DNA of 6,747 nucleotides from Bacteroidota bacterium (lineage in GTDB: Bacteria; Bacteroidota; Bacteroidia; NS11-12g; UBA955), in the NCBI GenBank assembly GCA_008081305.1, contig VMCP01000210.1:1-6747 (forward strand). The letters run 5' to 3'. Positions 1-6,373 of this stretch are shown piece after piece (the first letter of the stretch is position 1; each line of letters begins with the position of its first letter). The position numbers were made by a program, and so were the translations under genes. The notes under the pieces are model-generated. The model made no database searches and was not told where the DNA came from. It saw only the letters and a list, made by a program, of their open reading frames with translations.

Positions 1-165
1 GAAAACGCGCTTAAATTTTTCATTAATGCACAAAACTGGTCCAAGGAAGATAACATCGAAATGTTCTCCTTCTCTGCATTTGATGAGTCTTGGAAGATTT
101 CAGCAGAAGGAGATGTTGGCGCTTATTGGGGAATTTGGGATAAGGACGAGAATTTGAAATTCTAA
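1..165 (+). CDS. Glycoside hydrolase family 17 protein, C-terminal fragment
   Basis: The open frame enters from the left edge and ends at TAA 163-165, leaving 54 codons. The visible tail contains FSAFDESWK (about residues 24-32 of the fragment) followed by GAYWGIWD, the last beta-strand and substrate-cleft segment of GH17 beta-1,3-glucanase-type barrels. The following gene carries the equivalent FEAFDESWK and HWGLY. The two tails are otherwise quite different, so this is an old paralogue rather than a recent duplication. The catalytic glutamates lie outside the window, so activity cannot be judged. The next gene starts 4 bases after the stop and in the same frame, so the two are almost certainly co-transcribed. 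The family call is good; the exact substrate is inferred from the family. Confidence 0.8.
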   Translation, partial: ENALKFFINAQNWSKEDNIEMFSFSAFDESWKISAEGDVGAYWGIWDKDENLKF

Positions 166-168
166 TCT

Positions 169-1098
169 ATGGATTATTCAGAAGTCTTAAAAATCCCCCA
201 CGGACAAGCCGTATGCTATTCAGGGTACAGAGATGGTCAACGCCCTGGTGAGAAATACCCTACGTACGAAGAGGTAAAGGAAGACCTACAGATTATCCAG
301 AGTAAATGGAAATATATCCGTTTATACAGCTGCGATACACATTCAAAAACCGTATTAGAGGTCATAGAACAAGAAAGTTTATCTATTAAGGTAATGCTCG
401 GTGCATTTATTGAAGCTGAAGTTAATAATGCCAATTGTCCATGGGGTGGTGTTTATTCAGATGAGCAATTAACGACGAACAAAAAACGAAATCTTGAAGA
501 AATCAATCGGCTCATCGCATTCGCAAATCAATACCCGCATATCGTTTTTTCTCTCTCTGTAGGAAATGAAGCCTGTGTAGACTGGACAGATCATTTGGTA
601 CCGGTTGAGAAGGTCATTGAATACACCCGTTTAGTAAAAAAGAAGGCACAACAGCCTGTTACCTTCTGTGAGAATTATGTTCCTTGGTTGGATAAACTCG
701 TTCCTCTAGCAAAAGAATTAGATTTTATCTCTATTCACACCTACCCCGTTTGGGAATACAAAAATATTCATGAAGGGATGAGTTACACCATAGAGAATTA
801 CGAGGCTATCCAAGAAAAACATCCCGATAAGCTCATCGTCATCACGGAAGCAGGATGGGCTACCCAATCCAATGGACTTGGGATTCCAAGAGAAAATGTG
901 AATCAAGAAACTCAAAAATTGTACTTTAAAGAGTTAGAACGTTGGTGTGCGAACGAGAAAGTACTCACCTTTGTTTTTGAAGCTTTCGATGAATCATGGA
1001 AAGGCTCTAATGACCCTGATGAGCCTGAAAAACATTGGGGACTATATACCATTGACCGCATGCCAAAATTAGCCATGCAACCCGCGATGTACAAGTAA
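169..1098 (+). CDS. Glycoside hydrolase family 17 (beta-1,3-glucanase-type) enzyme
   Basis: This 309-residue protein spans a whole GH17 (beta/alpha)8 barrel. VGNE (131-134) supplies the expected acid/base Glu134 and ITEAGW (225-230) the expected nucleophile Glu227. SIHTYPVW (188-195) and FEAFDESWK (270-278) followed by HWGLY (289-293) are further family segments. GH17 enzymes hydrolyse, or sometimes transfer, beta-1,3-glucan chains such as laminarin. No signal peptide is present: the N-terminus is polar and enters the first barrel strand directly, so the enzyme is probably cytoplasmic and acts on imported oligosaccharides or in glucan remodelling (inference). The ATG at 169 is the only sensible start because an in-frame stop lies at 163-165; no Shine-Dalgarno is visible. 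It sits directly behind another GH17 gene. Endo, exo or transferase mode cannot be told from sequence alone. Confidence 0.87.
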   Translation: MDYSEVLKIPHGQAVCYSGYRDGQRPGEKYPTYEEVKEDLQIIQSKWKYIRLYSCDTHSKTVLEVIEQESLSIKVMLGAFIEAEVNNANCPWGGVYSDEQLTTNKKRNLEEINRLIAFANQYPHIVFSLSVGNEACVDWTDHLVPVEKVIEYTRLVKKKAQQPVTFCENYVPWLDKLVPLAKELDFISIHTYPVWEYKNIHEGMSYTIENYEAIQEKHPDKLIVITEAGWATQSNGLGIPRENVNQETQKLYFKELERWCANEKVLTFVFEAFDESWKGSNDPDEPEKHWGLYTIDRMPKLAMQPAMYK

Positions 1099-1101
1099 TA
1101 A

Positions 1102-1160
1102 TTTGTAAAGTTTTGTTTACATTGTCTTTTGATCTATTTTTGTAAACAAAACTTTACAAA
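1102..1160. repeat. Perfect 20-bp inverted repeat, probable double operator
   Basis: TTTGTAAAGTTTTGTTTACA at 1102-1121 is repeated exactly, in reverse complement, at 1141-1160, with a 19-bp spacer. Each arm also holds its own dyad, TGTAAA-N6-TTTACA, at 1104-1121 and 1141-1158, with centres 37 bp apart. It occupies almost the whole 64-bp gap between the GH17 gene and the membrane-protein gene and overlaps both elements of a consensus promoter, as expected for two repressor sites. The most likely ligand is the small XRE regulator at 1555-1755 (inference). A terminator is less likely, because the AT-rich stem is followed by an A-run and a start codon, not a T-run. Confidence 0.85.
1112..1142 (+). 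promoter_or_regulatory. Bacteroidota-type sigma promoter of the XRE operon
   Basis: TTTG at 1112-1115 is followed after exactly 19 bp by TATTTTTG at 1135-1142, a full match to the Bacteroidota -33/-7 consensus TTTG-N19-TAnnTTTG. Transcription would start a few bases after 1142, giving a leader of about 15 nt before ATG 1163. The -33 element lies inside the left operator dyad and the last two bases of the -7 element lie in the right dyad. A protein bound at either site would therefore block RNA polymerase. Confidence 0.7.
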
Positions 1161-1162
1161 AA

Positions 1163-1558
1163 ATGACGAACGAACGTAAAAAAATCACCGTTATACTAGC
1201 GGTAGCTACCTGGACATGGGTTGGTTCCACGGCCTTAACCTCATTCGGACCTCGTTTCATCTGGTCTGAAGACAATTATAACCTATCCGCCTTATCCTTA
1301 CTTCTCAATGTCATTCTTGGACTTTGGATGGTCATTAGCCTCAGAAGGCTATTTCTCAACTTTGACGAATTGGAACTAAAAATACATTTGGATTCATTAG
1401 CCATCACCCTAGGATTATCTGTTGTTTTTGGAATGGGCTTTAATATCTCTGAACAAATAGGACTTCTTCCCTTCAAGGCTGATATTAGTGCATTGATTAT
1501 GTTCATGAGTCTGTGTTATTGGTTCAGTCTGATGATCAATAGACGTCGATATTTATGA
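1163..1558 (+). CDS. Small four-helix membrane protein paired with XRE regulator
   Basis: This 131-residue protein is very hydrophobic, with likely transmembrane helices at about 8-28, 41-61, 78-98 and 108-125 and a basic RRR just before the C-terminus. Between helices 2 and 3 it has a charged segment running into hydrophobic sequence, FDELELKIHLDSLAITLG (67-84). From memory, similar segments occur in unnamed small membrane proteins encoded just upstream of compact XRE regulators, so I read this as the membrane half of a conserved two-gene module. The gene is the first of the operon, directly behind the double operator, and its TGA overlaps the regulator's ATG (ATGA at 1555-1558), implying translational coupling. 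It has no recognisable enzyme motif. A role in sensing or in restraining the regulator is inference only. Confidence 0.75.
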   Translation: MTNERKKITVILAVATWTWVGSTALTSFGPRFIWSEDNYNLSALSLLLNVILGLWMVISLRRLFLNFDELELKIHLDSLAITLGLSVVFGMGFNISEQIGLLPFKADISALIMFMSLCYWFSLMINRRRYL

Positions 1559-1755
1559 AGAACAAACTTCAAGAGCTCAGAAAGAACCGGAAATTAACCC
1601 AAGAGCAATTGGCTGAAATTATTGGTGTTTCGCGCCAAACCATTAATGCGATTGAAAAAGATAAATTTGACCCCAGTTTACCTACCGCATTCAGAATGGC
1701 ACAATTGTTTGAAAAGAAAATTGAAGATATCTTCCTGTTTAATGACAAAGATTAA
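1555..1755 (+). CDS. Compact XRE-family helix-turn-helix regulator
   Basis: The 66-residue protein is a single HTH_3/XRE domain. The helix-turn-helix covers about residues 16-37, with LTQEQLA (14-20) as the first helix and GVSRQTINAIE (24-34) containing the recognition helix. FDPSLPTAFRMAQLF (38-52) and IEDIF (56-60) complete the five-helix fold typical of COG1476 regulators. No ligand-binding or dimerisation domain is attached, so these proteins act as simple DNA-binding dimers. It overlaps the membrane-protein gene by 4 bp, and the next gene begins 14 bp before its end. The natural target is the inverted repeat at 1102-1160, which would give autoregulation (inference). The family call is very secure; the operator assignment is likely but untested. 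Confidence 0.92.
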   Translation: MKNKLQELRKNRKLTQEQLAEIIGVSRQTINAIEKDKFDPSLPTAFRMAQLFEKKIEDIFLFNDKD

Positions 1756-2653
1756 GTCTTTCCTAAACTTAAATATTGGGATAATTCTATTAATTCTAAC
1801 TTCTAATTCTGGGAGCTTAAAAAGTCAAACCCTCGTGGTGCTTGGTACCCTACAAGATGGAGGTTCACCCCATATGGGATGTGAGAAATCTTGTTGTCAA
1901 ACAGCAAAATCCAATGACTTTGTAAGCTGCCTAGGTGTTTACGATGATTCAGGTTCGATCATGATTGATGCCACACCAGATTTTGAAGCACAAAGCAGAT
2001 ACCTGACGAGGATTAGTGGTCATAACAAATATTCTATTTTTCTAACCCATGCGCATATCGGACATTACACCGGTTTGATGTTTTTAGGGCGTGAAGTGGC
2101 AAGCACCAAACAAATACCTGTGTATGCAATGCCAAGAATGAAAACATTCCTTGAGCAAAATGGGCCTTGGAGCCAGTTGGTAAAACTCCGTAACATCGAA
2201 CTCAATAAACTCCATGAAGACAGCTTAATTAAGACTTTAGACCAGTTACAAATCACACCTATCGGCGTTCCTCATCGAGATGAATTTTCAGAAACCGTCG
2301 GATACTCATTAAAAGGAAAAAATAAACGCGCACTGTATATTCCTGATATAGATAAATGGTCAAAGTGGGATCAGTCTATCGATTCACTCATCAAAATACA
2401 TGATTATGTTTTCATTGATGGCACCTTCTTTTCAGATGGTGAGATCCCGCGCCCCATGTCTGAAGTCCCTCACCCTTTCATTGAAGAGTCTACAAAACGG
2501 TTTTCAAGTTTAGATCGCTACCATCGAAATAAGATCTACTTCATTCATTTGAACCACTCCAATCCTGCAAGGAATAGAGATTTCCAAGGCCGAAAAATCA
2601 TTGAGTCTACAGGCATGCATTTCGCCAATTTTGGAGATACTTTTACGTTATAA
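1742..2653 (+). CDS. Exported PqqB-like metallo-beta-lactamase-fold hydrolase
   Basis: Starting at ATG 1742 gives 303 residues. The N-terminus (1 to about 29) has two lysines, a hydrophobic core around 9-20 and a polar stretch before TLVVLG, a plausible Sec signal peptide. The longer open frame back to 1622 only shadows the regulator gene. The body resembles PqqB-type MBL proteins: LGTLQDGG (34-41), a cysteine cluster C47, C51, C52 and C63, IDATPDFEAQ (75-84), the metal motif HAHIGH (103-108), VPHRDE (176-181), YIPDIDKW (199-206), DGTFF (226-230) and IHLNHSNP (268-275). The canonical Asp of HxHxDH is Gly107, so the metal site may be altered. No other PQQ biosynthesis gene is nearby, so a role in making pyrroloquinoline quinone is unlikely and the substrate is unknown. 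The 14-bp overlap with the regulator gene puts it in the same operon. Confidence 0.85.
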   Translation: MTKIKSFLNLNIGIILLILTSNSGSLKSQTLVVLGTLQDGGSPHMGCEKSCCQTAKSNDFVSCLGVYDDSGSIMIDATPDFEAQSRYLTRISGHNKYSIFLTHAHIGHYTGLMFLGREVASTKQIPVYAMPRMKTFLEQNGPWSQLVKLRNIELNKLHEDSLIKTLDQLQITPIGVPHRDEFSETVGYSLKGKNKRALYIPDIDKWSKWDQSIDSLIKIHDYVFIDGTFFSDGEIPRPMSEVPHPFIEESTKRFSSLDRYHRNKIYFIHLNHSNPARNRDFQGRKIIESTGMHFANFGDTFTL

Positions 2654-2657
2654 GATT

Positions 2658-3281
2658 ATGAGACCTCATAACACCGATGAATATTTCCTTTCAGGCTGTG
2701 GACGATGCAAACTCGGCGGAACTCCCCAATGCAAGGTTCATCGTTGGTCTGAGGAACTCGCCCTGATGAGAGAAATCATTCTGAGCACATCGGTAAGTGA
2801 AGAACTCAAATGGAGTACTCCTTGCTATACCTCCGAAGGAAAAAACCTGTTCATTCTCGCGGCATTTAAGGACTACATGGCCATAAACTTTTTCAAGGGT
2901 TCACTCCTCAATGACCCCAACAATCTATTAACCAAACCCGGTGAGGAGACACAAGGTGGTCGCCAAATGCGCTTTACAGAAACCTTGGTTATAGAGAAGC
3001 ATCAAACTGAAATCATTCGTATGATCAATGAAACCATCCAAATTGAAAAGGATGGTAAAAAAGTGGAAAGTAAAACTGTTAACGAGGCTGATTACCCCGA
3101 AGAGTTATTACAAATATTGAATGAACAACCCGAACTCAAACGTGCGTTTGACACTTTAACACCAGGTAGAAAGAGGGGCTATCTGATTCATTTTGGATCA
3201 GCTAAACAATCCAAAACACGCACTTCACGCATTGAAAAATGTATCCCTAAAATTTTGAAGGGTAAAGGGTATATGGAATAG
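2658..3281 (+). CDS. YdeI/DUF1801 and OmdA-domain protein with Cys-rich N-terminus
   Basis: ATG 2658 lies 4 bp after the preceding stop and gives 207 residues; an upstream in-frame ATG at 2601 would sit inside the previous gene and was rejected. Residues about 30-125 fit the DUF1801 (YdhG/YdeI) fold, with LKWSTPCYTSEGKNLFILAAF (about 50-70) and KDYMAINFFKG (71-81). Residues about 145-203 fit the YdeI/OmpD-associated (OmdA) C-terminal domain, including YPEELLQIL, LTPGRKRGYLIHFGSAKQ (167-184) and a basic tail. The N-terminus has C14-x2-C17-x7-C25-x2-H28, which could bind zinc. DUF1801 proteins are structurally known but biochemically unassigned; the OmdA name comes from bacteriocin-protection and porin-association reports and should not be taken as function here. 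It is probably cytoplasmic, with no signal peptide. It is the fourth gene of the operon. Confidence 0.85.
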   Translation: MRPHNTDEYFLSGCGRCKLGGTPQCKVHRWSEELALMREIILSTSVSEELKWSTPCYTSEGKNLFILAAFKDYMAINFFKGSLLNDPNNLLTKPGEETQGGRQMRFTETLVIEKHQTEIIRMINETIQIEKDGKKVESKTVNEADYPEELLQILNEQPELKRAFDTLTPGRKRGYLIHFGSAKQSKTRTSRIEKCIPKILKGKGYME

Positions 3282-3288
3282 CCTTTAC

Positions 3289-3296
3289 TACATTTG
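3289..3296 (+). promoter_or_regulatory. Possible internal -7 element before the GyrI-like gene
   Basis: TACATTTG fits TAnnTTTG and lies 9 bases before ATG 3306. No TTTG or TTG stands at the usual 17-23 bp upstream, so it is only half a promoter. It may be a chance match in AT-rich DNA. Confidence 0.2.
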
Positions 3297-3305
3297 AACG
3301 TAGCT

Positions 3306-3857
3306 ATGAAAATCATTAAAATCCTCACACTTGTTTTACTACTCTTAGGCGCTCTATTATTTGGAACCCTAGCGTACAATGGTGCATTTCAAAAAGTCAA
3401 TGTCGAAAAAGGTACCCAAGGGGGCTATTGGATCGTAGGCTTCGATCATAAAGGATCCTATCAGGAGATTGGTCCAACTTTCAATAAGGTACGTGATATG
3501 GTGAATGCTGAGAATATTGACTCCAATTTGTATGTAGGGATATATTTTGATGATCCTGGAAAAGTAGAGGAATCAAAACTTCGTTCGATTGCTGGAATGA
3601 TCATTAAAGACACCTCCTACTTGAGCAAACTCAAACCTAATTATCCTAAACTGAAATTATTCTCAGTTCCAAAGTCATATTCCTATTTCACTGATTTAGA
3701 AACCAAGGGAATGATATCCATGATTATTGCCGCGATAAAGGCTTATCCTGCACTAGGAGAATCCATCACCAAAGACAAAGCTGCGCCGAATGGCCAAGGC
3801 CTAGCTTTTGAGGAATATCACACCGGTTTTACACGGTTTGTAATGCAGGTAGAATAA
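3306..3857 (+). CDS. Membrane-anchored GyrI-like (SOUL/TEX264-type) domain protein
   Basis: The chosen ATG at 3306 gives 183 residues; a TTG four codons upstream is possible but adds nothing. Residues about 5-24 form one strongly hydrophobic helix, so the protein is anchored in the inner membrane or carries an uncleaved signal. Residues about 38-183 match the GyrI-like small-molecule-binding fold: GYWIVGFDHKGSYQEIG (40-56), YVGIYFDDPGKV (76-87), KLRSIAGMII (91-100) and the closing strand with AFEEYHTGFTRF (167-178). GyrI-like domains bind small hydrophobic or cationic ligands or proteins, and the membrane-anchored arrangement is like that of eukaryotic TEX264. The ligand here is unknown. The gene follows the YdeI-like gene by 24 bp and ends the operon, 3 bp from the convergent receptor gene. 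The fold call is secure; the role is not known. Confidence 0.85.
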   Translation: MKIIKILTLVLLLLGALLFGTLAYNGAFQKVNVEKGTQGGYWIVGFDHKGSYQEIGPTFNKVRDMVNAENIDSNLYVGIYFDDPGKVEESKLRSIAGMIIKDTSYLSKLKPNYPKLKLFSVPKSYSYFTDLETKGMISMIIAAIKAYPALGESITKDKAAPNGQGLAFEEYHTGFTRFVMQVE

Positions 3858-3860
3858 TCC

Positions 3861-6347
3861 CTACAAGGAAAAATCCACTTTGTAGTAGAACAAAGGCAAT
3901 AGCCCCAATTGGTAGTTTACTCTACGATAAGGAGGCTCATTGATGTACGTGTAATTCAGAATATTACGATTATTGGTAATATTCACTAAATCGATTGCAA
4001 ACTCATGCGATACATTTTTGGCGTTATACCGATAGCTTATCCTAAGGTCGAAGCGCATATACGGCTTACCAAATCGTTCGGTATTCTTTAGTTCATCCAA
4101 CTCTCTGTATTCACGGAATGCGACTGAAGCGGTTGAATCAATGGGAGAAAAGCGTCGCGCACCCGCAAATGTTGCCTTTCCTCCTATATTGATGATATGC
4201 CTCTTTCCTATATTAAACTCTTTTGCAAACAAGGTATTAATGGCATAGTCTGTATTGAAGTCAGAATTACGCCAAATACCATCACTACCCACATATTCCG
4301 CATCAAATACACTCGCTGAAAACAAATAGTAAAATCCCCTAGAGAAAAAACGCTCCAAGGTAAATTCTGCGCCGTAGTTATATGCTCTACCCTCGTTCAC
4401 AAGTCGATTTGGGAAAAAACGACTAAATCCAGAACCTGTATTGGCCAAACTAAAGGATGAAGAGACCTCTTCAACGGGGATATCCCATAGATTTTGATAA
4501 TAGGTTTCTACCTTTATTCTACCTGCGGCCCCAAGGGTCATATCCCAACCCAGTACATAATGTGCACTTTTCGTCAGACCCATATCCAAATTATAAGGGT
4601 GAACAGAACCTGGCTTTTGGTAATAATATATATACGGGGATTGAGTTTGGGCGTGCACCCCAGTTCCAAAACTAAGTCGTTGCTTTTTATTTAATTGATA
4701 GGAAGCGGAAAAACGCGGCAATAGCCAGGCTGTGGAAACTTCGTATGCAGGGTGATCAAGTTGTGGGGCTTTATCCTTCATTAACGGGGAATATCCGATA
4801 CCGAATAGTTGTGATTGAACACCGGCAACGGTGGTTAATGCTCGAGTCCAACGTTTCTTCCACTGAATATAAGGGATGAACATATCGCCCGTTCCAATGG
4901 CATTCCAACGGGTTGACCACGTCCAATAATTACTCAGATTAGGATTCAAGTTCAATCCAGAATCAAAGTATGTGTAGAAGTACCGTCGGTATTGTATCCC
5001 ATATTTGAGGCTTGAACCAGGACGCAGCACATTGTTCACGAATAGATGTGTTCCTAATGATTGCTCCTGGAAACGATAATCCAAATTGGGCACCACGGAA
5101 TCTAATTTCAGAGAATTAAACATCTCGTCCTCGCGATAAAATGTATCCAAAATGGTAAAAAAGGCGAGTTGATGTTTGGCATCAACCCCTTGGTGATTAA
5201 AACTAACAACTCCTTTGAAATATGAATGATCACTTAGTCTTTTTTGGTAGCTAGCACCAATGATTCCCATATCAGAACCAAAAAACTGATCTCTGTCGTT
5301 ATCTCCGTACAGATTTCGGCTCGATTCTAACTTATCGGAAATCATGATATCGATATCACTCATACCTCCCATCCCGAAAAGCGAAAAACTCGCTTGATTT
5401 TTTAGGGGGAATTTCAAGTGAAATGAAGCATCCTGATAACGAGGAATAGCATCCGTCCCGATGGGTACATTCAGCGAATTCAACATGGTCAGCGTAGAAT
5501 ATCGGTAAGTCACTAGATATGATGCACCTTTATCGTTCAGAGGGCCTTCCGTGAGGACATCCCAACCTAAAATACCAAACTGGCTACTCACTTCGTGTTT
5601 TCGGGTATTGCCTGGCCTGAGTTTCAAATCAAAGGCACCTGAAATTCCATTACCATATTCAGCGGGAAATGCTCCCGTAAAAAAATCACTATTGGATAAG
5701 ATTTTATTATTTATGATTGAAACGGACCCGCCCGTCGTTCCCGGTATGGCAAAATGATTGGGATTGGGGATATCGATACCTTCCACACGCCACAAAATAC
5801 CTGCGGGTGAATTTCCACGGATCACAATATCATTTCTTGAATCGTCCGCTCCTTGAACACCTGCAAAGTTTGAAGCCATACGCGCAGGGTCACCCCGGCT
5901 ACCGGCAAAACGATCTGTTTCCTCTACGGTAAACAACCTTGCAGAAATCAATGCAGCATCGTTATTCGTCTGATCATGATTCTTTCTTGAAGTGATGTTC
6001 ACTCCTTGCATTCGATCCACAAAAACGCGATTTAATGGAATATAATAATCTCCTTGTTTACCCGAAGTTAGGATCATTCCGGGCATGGTTTTCACCTCAT
6101 AGCCCTCGGCTTTAATGATGATTTCGTTTCTTCCTAAATGTACATTTGGAATAAAAAACCTCCCCTCTTGATCCGAAGTGGTCATCTGTACAGAATCTCT
6201 GTTATTCTCCCAAACTACTTTTATAGATACTCCTGACAACGGAAATTCAGTTTCTGCATCAGAAATTTTACCACCAACAGATTGGTACATCTGACCAAAT
6301 ACAGAAATTGCAAATGAAAAGATTAAGGTAGAAATGTATTTTTTCAT
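3861..6347 (-). CDS. TonB-dependent outer-membrane receptor with CarboxypepD-like N-terminal domain
   Basis: This complete 828-residue receptor runs from ATG at 6347 down to TAG at 3861-3863. It has a short signal peptide (1 to about 19, basic MKK then a hydrophobic core ending FGQ). A carboxypeptidase-regulatory-like Ig fold (about 22-108) follows, with GGKISD, PLSGVSIKV and DQEGRFFIPNV. The plug (about 128-245) contains DPARMASNFAGVQGADDSRN, IVIRGNSP and FFTGAFPAEYGNGISGAFDL, and the 22-strand barrel fills the rest. Length is normal and no break is seen. Such receptors import bulky ligands across the outer membrane using TonB/ExbBD energy. No SusD-like partner is adjacent, so it is not a standard SusCD glycan importer, and neither its ligand nor a link to the GH17 genes can be inferred. 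It follows the pterin dehydratase gene by 26 bp and may be co-transcribed with it. Confidence 0.93.
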   Translation of the reverse strand: MKKYISTLIFSFAISVFGQMYQSVGGKISDAETEFPLSGVSIKVVWENNRDSVQMTTSDQEGRFFIPNVHLGRNEIIIKAEGYEVKTMPGMILTSGKQGDYYIPLNRVFVDRMQGVNITSRKNHDQTNNDAALISARLFTVEETDRFAGSRGDPARMASNFAGVQGADDSRNDIVIRGNSPAGILWRVEGIDIPNPNHFAIPGTTGGSVSIINNKILSNSDFFTGAFPAEYGNGISGAFDLKLRPGNTRKHEVSSQFGILGWDVLTEGPLNDKGASYLVTYRYSTLTMLNSLNVPIGTDAIPRYQDASFHLKFPLKNQASFSLFGMGGMSDIDIMISDKLESSRNLYGDNDRDQFFGSDMGIIGASYQKRLSDHSYFKGVVSFNHQGVDAKHQLAFFTILDTFYREDEMFNSLKLDSVVPNLDYRFQEQSLGTHLFVNNVLRPGSSLKYGIQYRRYFYTYFDSGLNLNPNLSNYWTWSTRWNAIGTGDMFIPYIQWKKRWTRALTTVAGVQSQLFGIGYSPLMKDKAPQLDHPAYEVSTAWLLPRFSASYQLNKKQRLSFGTGVHAQTQSPYIYYYQKPGSVHPYNLDMGLTKSAHYVLGWDMTLGAAGRIKVETYYQNLWDIPVEEVSSSFSLANTGSGFSRFFPNRLVNEGRAYNYGAEFTLERFFSRGFYYLFSASVFDAEYVGSDGIWRNSDFNTDYAINTLFAKEFNIGKRHIINIGGKATFAGARRFSPIDSTASVAFREYRELDELKNTERFGKPYMRFDLRISYRYNAKNVSHEFAIDLVNITNNRNILNYTYINEPPYRRVNYQLGLLPLFYYKVDFSL

Positions 6348-6357
6348 AGCGAAGGAT

Positions 6358-6365
6358 CAAATCTA
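6358..6365 (-). promoter_or_regulatory. Possible -7 element before the TonB receptor gene
   Basis: On the minus strand TAGATTTG matches TAnnTTTG and ends 10 bases before the receptor ATG. No convincing TTTG lies about 19 bp upstream, and the implied leader would be only a few nucleotides. It could give the receptor its own transcript, apart from readthrough from the dehydratase gene. Weak support. Confidence 0.25.
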
Positions 6366-6373
6366 CGGTAAAA

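Noticed and set aside
1102..1160. Inverted repeat as a rho-independent terminator of the GH17 gene
   Set aside because: The stem is AT-rich with a 19-nt loop, no T-run follows, and the next gene's ATG comes 2 bp later. It overlaps a consensus promoter, so an operator fits better.
1622..1741. Upstream extension of the MBL gene (40 more codons)
   Set aside because: It lies wholly inside the XRE regulator gene in another frame and has no family sequence, while ATG 1742 starts a plausible signal peptide.
2601..2657. Upstream extension of the YdeI-like gene
   Set aside because: These 19 codons overlap the conserved end of the MBL gene; ATG 2658 gives normal operon spacing and the expected N-terminus.
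3861..3885. Hairpin CTACAAGG / CTTTGTAG near the convergent gene ends
   Set aside because: The stem is short with one G-U pair, lies within the receptor coding sequence, and has no T-run on either strand.
4457..5932. Open frames of 66-72 codons on the plus strand inside the receptor gene
   Set aside because: They are antisense shadows of a well-conserved receptor and show no recognisable domain or coding pattern.
3861..6347. TonB receptor as part of a laminarin-utilisation locus with the GH17 genes
   Set aside because: It is on the opposite strand, separated by an unrelated operon, and lacks a SusD partner; proximity alone is not enough.
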